From the NCBI GenBank assembly GCA_902363555.1, contig CABJAM010000008.1, forward strand, positions 227,169-291,168: a stretch of DNA of 64,000 nucleotides. Direction: 5' to 3'. Position numbers and translations under genes: made by a program. A model generated the notes under the pieces. The model did no database searches, was not told the DNA's origin, and worked only from the letters and a program-made list of their open reading frames with translations. Positions 59,858 through 64,000 of this stretch are shown here, piece after piece. Numbering within the stretch: the first letter of the stretch is position 1; each line of letters begins with the position of its first letter. This DNA is from Lachnospiraceae bacterium. Lineage in GTDB: Bacteria; Bacillota; Clostridia; Lachnospirales; Lachnospiraceae.

Positions 59858-60713
59858 TGACAGCCCTCCGTTTCAGTGCCGATACAATAAGGTTGATGAT
59901 CATAATAAAGACAAACAGAACGACGCCGGTAGCGATGAGCGCTTCCCGGTGAAGATCTGCCGCATACCCCATTTCCATAACGATGTTGGAGGTCAGTGTG
60001 CGCACGCCCTCCAGCAGCCCCTTGGGCATTCGCGTCTGGTTGCCTGCCACCATGATCACCGCCATCGTCTCCCCAATAGCCCGGCCGATGCCCAGCACGA
60101 TCCCGGCAATGATCCCGGATTTTGCCGCAGGCACCATAGTGAAATAAACGCTTTGTGTATGGGTGGCCCCGAGCGCCAGAGCGCCTTCGTAATAGCCCTC
60201 CGGTACGCTTTGCAGCGCCGATTCGGTGACGCCGATGATCGTGGGGAGAATCATAATCGCCAGCAGTATGGAGGCGGTCAGCATGGTCATACCGCTTCTT
60301 ATTCCAAATATCTGTTTGACTAAAGGTACGATAACTACAAGGCCGAAAAAGCCATAGACAACAGAAGGTACACCTGCCATGAGATTTATTCCGGCTTTGC
60401 AAAAGCCATAGATCTTTTTCGGACAAAATTTAGCAAGAAAAATAGCTGTTAAAAGGGCTATGGGCACGCCGATAATAATGGCTCCGGCAGTGACATAAAT
60501 ACTGCCCAGGATCATTGGCAAAATGCCGTAGAGATTATTGCCCGGCTTCCATGTCTTTCCGAAAAGAAAATCAAAGACACCGATCTCCCCCATGGCCGGA
60601 AGGCCGTTGACAAACAGGAATACGCAAATAAGTACGACGGCCAGAACAGATACGCAGGCCGCAGCCAGAAATACGATTTTCATTATCCGTTCTTTAACTG
60701 CATTCGCTTTCAT
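59844..60713 (-). CDS. pstC: Phosphate ABC transporter permease PstC
   Basis: 289 aa, six membrane segments. LMAGVPSVVYGFFGL, the EAA loop YYEGALALGATHTQSVYFTMVPAA and GRAIGETMAVIMV mark PstC. AAAGGAG lies upstream. Between pstS and pstC there is a hairpin terminator plus a family A hairpin, which would lower expression of the membrane genes relative to pstS. Confidence 0.95.
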   Translation of the reverse strand: MKANAVKERIMKIVFLAAACVSVLAVVLICVFLFVNGLPAMGEIGVFDFLFGKTWKPGNNLYGILPMILGSIYVTAGAIIIGVPIALLTAIFLAKFCPKKIYGFCKAGINLMAGVPSVVYGFFGLVVIVPLVKQIFGIRSGMTMLTASILLAIMILPTIIGVTESALQSVPEGYYEGALALGATHTQSVYFTMVPAAKSGIIAGIVLGIGRAIGETMAVIMVAGNQTRMPKGLLEGVRTLTSNIVMEMGYAADLHREALIATGVVLFVFIMIINLIVSALKRRAVNEQS

Positions 60714-60732
60714 AAAAATCTCCTTTTAAAAT

Positions 60733-60763
60733 TTCAGGCTGAAGTTATTCGCTCCAGCCTGAA
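60733..60763 (-). terminator. Attenuating hairpin between pstS and pstC
   Basis: TTCAGGCTG and CAGCCTGAA form a 9-bp stem followed by AT-rich sequence on the minus strand. Partial termination here would give more binding protein than permease. Confidence 0.55.
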
Positions 60764-60769
60764 CATTCG

Positions 60770-60798
60770 GTAACCGCCCGGAAGGACCGAACGGTTAC
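60770..60798. repeat. Family A hairpin, copy 12 (before pstC)
   Basis: GTAACCG and CGGTTAC pair with further partial pairing inside. It lies in the pstS-pstC gap, 56 nt before the pstC start, next to the attenuating hairpin. Confidence 0.65.
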
Positions 60799-60822
60799 AT
60801 ATAAAATACGTATGGGTCTGTA

Positions 60823-61824
60823 TTACTGAGCCAGATCCGCCCAGTCTGTAATTTCACCGGTATAGATGCCTTTAACCTGGTCCGAAGTCAGATCAGTCAT
60901 CGGATTATCGTTGTTGACGATCACTGCGATACCGTCTGTTGCAATAACCGTAGCGGTGAGCCCCAGCTCAGCTTCTGAATCCTTCAGTTCACGGGAAGCC
61001 ATACCGATATCGCAAAGACCGTCATTGGCGGAGGTTACGCCTGTGGTGGAATCGGACTGCTGTACCTCGATGTCCACACCGGCATTGATTGCTTTGTAAG
61101 CCTCTGCCAGCTTTTCCATAACCGGTGTCACAGAAGATGAACCTGCCAGAACGATCTTGCCTTCAACACCGCTTCCGGCATAAGCACTCATACCATCCAG
61201 GGGAATATAGCCGTTTTCTTCAACAACTGCCTGACCCTCTGTGCTGAGGATAAAGTTTACAAAATCCTGTGCCACTTCGCTGATGCCATCTTTTGTTACG
61301 ATATTAAATGGCCGGCTGACTTTGTATGTACCGCTTTTAACATTTTCCACACTGGCCTCAGCGCCGTCGATCTTTACAGCCTTAACGGTTTCATTTAAAG
61401 AGCCGAGAGAAATGTATCCGATGGTGGAGGAATCACCGGCCACTGTCGTCATCATAACGGAGGTGCTGTTGGTGATCTGCGCATCCTCTGTGGTCATATC
61501 CATCTTTTCGCCGGCATCATTCTTTTCTTCAATGCCAAACAGCTCTGTGAATGCGCCACGGGTTCCCGAGCCATCCTCACGGGAGAGCACGTTGATGGGG
61601 CCTTCGGCAGCAGCGCCGCCAGCGGCAGGTTCCTGTGTTTCCGGAGCCTGTGTATCATCGGCCGGTGCCTGGGGGGGCGCCTGAGTCGCATCCGTGGGTG
61701 CCTGGGTGGGCGCTTCGGTTGCCTTTGTCGTCTCCGGAGCTTTTGTTTCACTGCCGCTATTACCGCAGGCGGCCATACTTAATACAAGAATCCCTGCCAT
61801 TACAAGACTTGCAATTTTTTTCAT
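60823..61824 (-). CDS. pstS: Phosphate-binding lipoprotein PstS
   Basis: 333 aa. The signal peptide ends SMAAC. A Thr/Pro/Ala/Gln-rich linker of about 45 residues follows (TEAPTQAPTDATQAPPQ). The binding fold shows SREDGSGTRGAF, a phosphate loop, and AGSSSVTPVMEKLAEAY at about 225. In this protein the two halves appear circularly arranged: the segment usually N-terminal (GSSSVTP) comes after SREDGSGTR, which is an unusual order. The start at 61824 follows AGAGG. Its promoter has a TATACT -10 without a good -35, fitting an activated Pho promoter. Confidence 0.9.
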   Translation of the reverse strand: MKKIASLVMAGILVLSMAACGNSGSETKAPETTKATEAPTQAPTDATQAPPQAPADDTQAPETQEPAAGGAAAEGPINVLSREDGSGTRGAFTELFGIEEKNDAGEKMDMTTEDAQITNSTSVMMTTVAGDSSTIGYISLGSLNETVKAVKIDGAEASVENVKSGTYKVSRPFNIVTKDGISEVAQDFVNFILSTEGQAVVEENGYIPLDGMSAYAGSGVEGKIVLAGSSSVTPVMEKLAEAYKAINAGVDIEVQQSDSTTGVTSANDGLCDIGMASRELKDSEAELGLTATVIATDGIAVIVNNDNPMTDLTSDQVKGIYTGEITDWADLAQ

Positions 61825-62213
61825 GTTAAAATCCTCTTTTCTTATTTTTTTACACACATTATCTGAGTCTGCACGCTGACTAAATGACCGGAACATTTTC
61901 AGGATTTATTTCCGCCTCTCTCAATCAGGTACAGGCACAGTATAAAACGGCTGTGTAAAAACTAACACGGGATTATTGTCAATTTTATGTAAAAAAACCG
62001 TAAGTTTTTATGGCGGCCGTTTCGAGGTTCCGAAATATTACGCCTTACGCGGCAGAATTTACGCTCCGTTTCCGGCCGCTCAGCGTAGTAAGTGGTCAGG
62101 ATGTGTGCGCTTACATGTGCTTTCACCCTGTGATCCTAAAATAACTCTTGCGCGCAATTAGTTTATTTGCTAAACTAATACATAAAGTTACGAAGATCAA
62201 GGAGGATGATATT
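61825..62213. other. 389-nt divergent region between pstS and the GH43 gene
   Basis: No gene is evident. It should hold the pstS promoter (TATACT near 61943-61948 on the minus strand with a weak -35) and, on the right, the palindrome at 62158-62178 before GH43. Repeated TTTACA-like words between about 61950 and 61995 may be Pho-regulator sites; this is not certain. Confidence 0.45.
62158..62178. promoter_or_regulatory. Candidate XylR (ROK)-type operator before GH43
   Basis: TTAGTTTA-TTTGC-TAAACTAA is a perfect 8-bp inverted repeat, 35 nt before the GH43 start. It resembles the Bacillus XylR operator, which begins TTAGTTTG and ends CAAACTAA. Confidence 0.5.
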
Positions 62214-63701
62214 ATGTCAAAACAGATTTTTAATCCATATCTGCCGTTCTGGGAAACCGTTCCCGACGGTGAGCCCCATATTTTTGACGGAAGGGTTTAC
62301 GTCTATGGCAGCCACGACCGTTTAAACGGCACCTTATTCTGCGAGGATGATTATGTGGGCTGGAGCGCCCCGGTGGATGATCTGACCGATTGGCGTTACG
62401 AGGGCGTCATTTTCAAAAAGAGCCAGGACCCCATCAATGGCGCGCCCTACTCCGGCAAAATGCCGCCTTACGAAAAGCTGGATATTTTCAAAGTCGAGGA
62501 GCACTGTCTCTATGCCCCCGATGTGGCCCAGGGTCCGGATGGCCGTTATTACTTATATTATGCCCTGGACAATGTGAACGTCATCTCCGTGGCCGTGTGC
62601 GATACGCCGGCAGGCTCATATGAATTTCTGGACTACGTCCGCTATGAGGACGGACGACTGCCGGAATATGGACGCCTTTTTGACCCGGCCATTTTATGCG
62701 AGGACAGCGGCAATTACCTGTACTACGGCTTCTGCCCCGACGGACGCTTCCCCGGTATGGAGGATCAGAACATGGACGGCGCTTTTATGGTACGCCTGGC
62801 CGATGACATGCACACCGTCATAAGCGCGCCCAGACTGGTCGCCAACGGTGTAGAAACCGCCAAAGGCACTCCCTATGAGGCGCATCCATTCTTTGAGGCC
62901 TCCAGCATCCGCCATTTCGGCGACTGGTACTATTTCGTTTACTCCAGCCTTCAGGGCAATGAGCTGTGCTACGGAATGGCGAAAACACCGGAAGGTCCTT
63001 TTGAGTACAAGGGTGTGATCGTCTCCAACGGCGATATGGGCTATAAGGGCAACACTCTGCCTACCAATTATATGGGCAATAACCATGGCGGACTTGTATA
63101 CATCAATGACCAGCCGTACATCTTCTGGCACCGCCAGACCCATGGTCATTCCTACAGCCGTCAGGGCTGTGCCGATGCGGTGGAGATTTTGTCCGACGGA
63201 ACGATCCCTCAGACAGAAATCACAAGCTGCGGCCTTAATGGCGGACCGCTCACCGCCAGGGGCCGCTATGAGACTTATATCGCCTGCCATCTTACCGGTC
63301 CGGACCGCTCGGCCGTAGGTAACGTAGCCATGGCTTTCCCCGGCACACCGCTGCCAGCTCTGCCGGAGGATATGCCTTATATTACAGAGGAAGCCTGCCC
63401 CGGCGGAGAAAAAGATTTAAAGCCCTACATCTATAATCTGTGTGAAAATGCCATTGCCGGATTTAAGTATTTTAGCTTCGATGGCACTGAAACTGAGCTT
63501 ACCGCAGAGCTTCGCGGACACGGCGCCTTAAAAATCGTTCTGGATACCCCGGATGGCCCGGCAGTCGGAGCGGTTTCCTGCACCAGCGATACATGGACCA
63601 TGGCCGCATCTCCTCTCTTAAAAACAGAGGGAACCCATGCCGTTTACTTTATTTCGACAGAAGGACGCCTGGACATTGCCGCATTTGAAATCAAGCAGTA
63701 A
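62214..63701 (+). CDS. Glycoside hydrolase family 43
   Basis: 495 aa, no signal peptide, so it acts on sugars already imported. Five-bladed propeller landmarks are YGSHDR, a catalytic Asp region (YAPDVAQGPDGRYYLYYAL), FDPAILCEDSGNYLYYGF and EASSIRHFGDWYYFVYSS with the Glu. The C-terminal about 150 residues are a beta-rich accessory domain. Activity is probably beta-xylosidase or alpha-arabinofuranosidase; the XylR-like operator supports a xylo-oligosaccharide substrate. The start at 62214 follows AAGGAGG. Confidence 0.88.
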   Translation: MSKQIFNPYLPFWETVPDGEPHIFDGRVYVYGSHDRLNGTLFCEDDYVGWSAPVDDLTDWRYEGVIFKKSQDPINGAPYSGKMPPYEKLDIFKVEEHCLYAPDVAQGPDGRYYLYYALDNVNVISVAVCDTPAGSYEFLDYVRYEDGRLPEYGRLFDPAILCEDSGNYLYYGFCPDGRFPGMEDQNMDGAFMVRLADDMHTVISAPRLVANGVETAKGTPYEAHPFFEASSIRHFGDWYYFVYSSLQGNELCYGMAKTPEGPFEYKGVIVSNGDMGYKGNTLPTNYMGNNHGGLVYINDQPYIFWHRQTHGHSYSRQGCADAVEILSDGTIPQTEITSCGLNGGPLTARGRYETYIACHLTGPDRSAVGNVAMAFPGTPLPALPEDMPYITEEACPGGEKDLKPYIYNLCENAIAGFKYFSFDGTETELTAELRGHGALKIVLDTPDGPAVGAVSCTSDTWTMAASPLLKTEGTHAVYFISTEGRLDIAAFEIKQ

Positions 63702-63712
63702 GTATTCCGACG

Positions 63713-63737
63713 GGTCTGCGCATTTACTGCGCAGACC
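63713..63737. repeat. Hairpin after GH43, related to the composite repeat
   Basis: GGTCTGCGCA-TTTAC-TGCGCAGACC is a perfect 10-bp stem. The core TGCGCA-TTTAC-TGCGCA is the reverse complement of the core at 39714-39734. It may double as the GH43 terminator although no T run follows. Confidence 0.6.
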
Positions 63738-63781
63738 TATATGGAACCGTAAATTTATGGATATAGAGCCCGACGCAACAC

Positions 63782-63838
63782 GATTTGACCATGGTGTAAC
63801 CGTTCGTTTTCTCCGAATCGTTGCACCATGGTCAAATC
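63782..63838. repeat. Long family A hairpin, copy 13
   Basis: GATTTGACCATGGTG and CACCATGGTCAAATC extend a family A core (TAACCGTTCG with CGAATCGTTG) into a stem of about 25 bp around TTTTCTC. It is the most stable copy in the window. Confidence 0.7.
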
Positions 63839-63865
63839 ATGTCGAAAAATAGTTTACGATTTTGC

Positions 63866-63894
63866 TTGACACTAAAGTAAAAACCATGTTATCT
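63866..63894 (+). promoter_or_regulatory. Promoter near the right edge
   Basis: A perfect TTGACA and a TTATCT are 17 nt apart. It points rightwards, out of the window, into a hairpin-rich leader (63904-63950). The gene or small RNA it drives is not visible. Confidence 0.5.
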
Positions 63895-63908
63895 CAAGTT
63901 TGGAAGCA

Positions 63909-63950
63909 AAATCGTCAGAATCCCTGTAAATACAGAGCTTCTGACGATTT
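63909..63950 (+). other. Hairpin in a possible leader or small RNA
   Basis: AAATCGTCAGAA pairs with TTCTGACGATTT, with an inner CTGT-AAAT-ACAG. The left arm's AAATCGT can instead pair with ACGATTT at 63856, just before the promoter. No T run follows within the hairpin itself. Confidence 0.45.
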
Positions 63951-64000
63951 ATGTGTATGGTGAACAGACCCCTTCTTAAAATTAAAATTATTAAAAAAGT

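Noticed and set aside
1..64000. CRISPR arrays
   Set aside because: No regularly spaced repeat-spacer pattern and no cas genes. The dispersed hairpins are spread between genes, not arrayed.

Overview
The window looks like chromosome from an anaerobic, Gram-positive member of Clostridia, most likely Lachnospiraceae. The signs are strong GGAGG-type ribosome sites, many lipoproteins with long low-complexity linkers, a DUF4250 protein, a sensory [FeFe]-hydrogenase, an AmmeMemoRadiSam locus and a fructosamine (frl-type) operon. Species cannot be named from sequence alone. Most genes are on the minus strand. The core genes are moderately GC-rich; two visibly AT-rich patches (about 400-6200 and 25000-26200) look acquired.

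Layout: 1-600, tRNA-Val. 605-5445, an AT-rich cassette next to the tRNA: a C5-cytosine DNA methyltransferase, a protein with two GHKL ATPase domains, a receiver-domain protein, and a small divergent gene. This is the best candidate for an undescribed (probably defence) system. 6204-7574, MATE efflux. 7822-10600, zinc/manganese ABC importer. 10684-12973, YbaK, ThiE and a lipoprotein. 13149-18036, a double-HAD phosphatase fusion and the cobalamin lower-ligand genes cobT, cobC, cobS, cobU. 18469-24854, DUF4250, YjbR, GNAT-YoaP, AmmeMemoRadiSam, an orphan sugar-binding lipoprotein and glmM. 25358-26090, a probable toxin-antitoxin pair lying between a 46-bp direct repeat taken from cdd. 26326-34291, cdd, TetR, SDR, a membrane XRE protein, a DEAD-box helicase, hemolysin III and SpoIIE phosphatase. 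34641-37520, potassium uptake TrkA/TrkH. 37684-46845, AraC, then GntR with an Amadori-compound uptake and degradation cluster. 47045-55449, a MacAB-like efflux system with its two-component system. 55784-61824, sensory hydrogenase and the pst-phoU phosphate operon. 62214-63701, a GH43 glycosidase.

Regulatory links can be read directly. A GntR-type 16-mer occurs at the regulator's own promoter and at both frl promoters. An 11-bp-period CTTTAG direct repeat sits at identical distance from the -10 in front of the response regulator and the efflux operon. The XRE/toxin pair has a palindrome over its promoter. TetR/SDR, znuA and GH43 also have candidate operators.

The intergenic space is unusually patterned. 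Family A hairpins (GTAACNGTTC ... GAACNGTTAC, with compensatory changes) occur about 13 times, mostly 20-65 nt upstream of start codons and also inside operons. Family B elements (about 70-130 nt, GCGCGAAGCAACGAG, two covarying hairpins) occur at five loci, each directly after a terminator-like hairpin. Family C (two copies, two covarying hairpins) lies about 26 nt from a family A copy both times. These families are the second main discovery lead.
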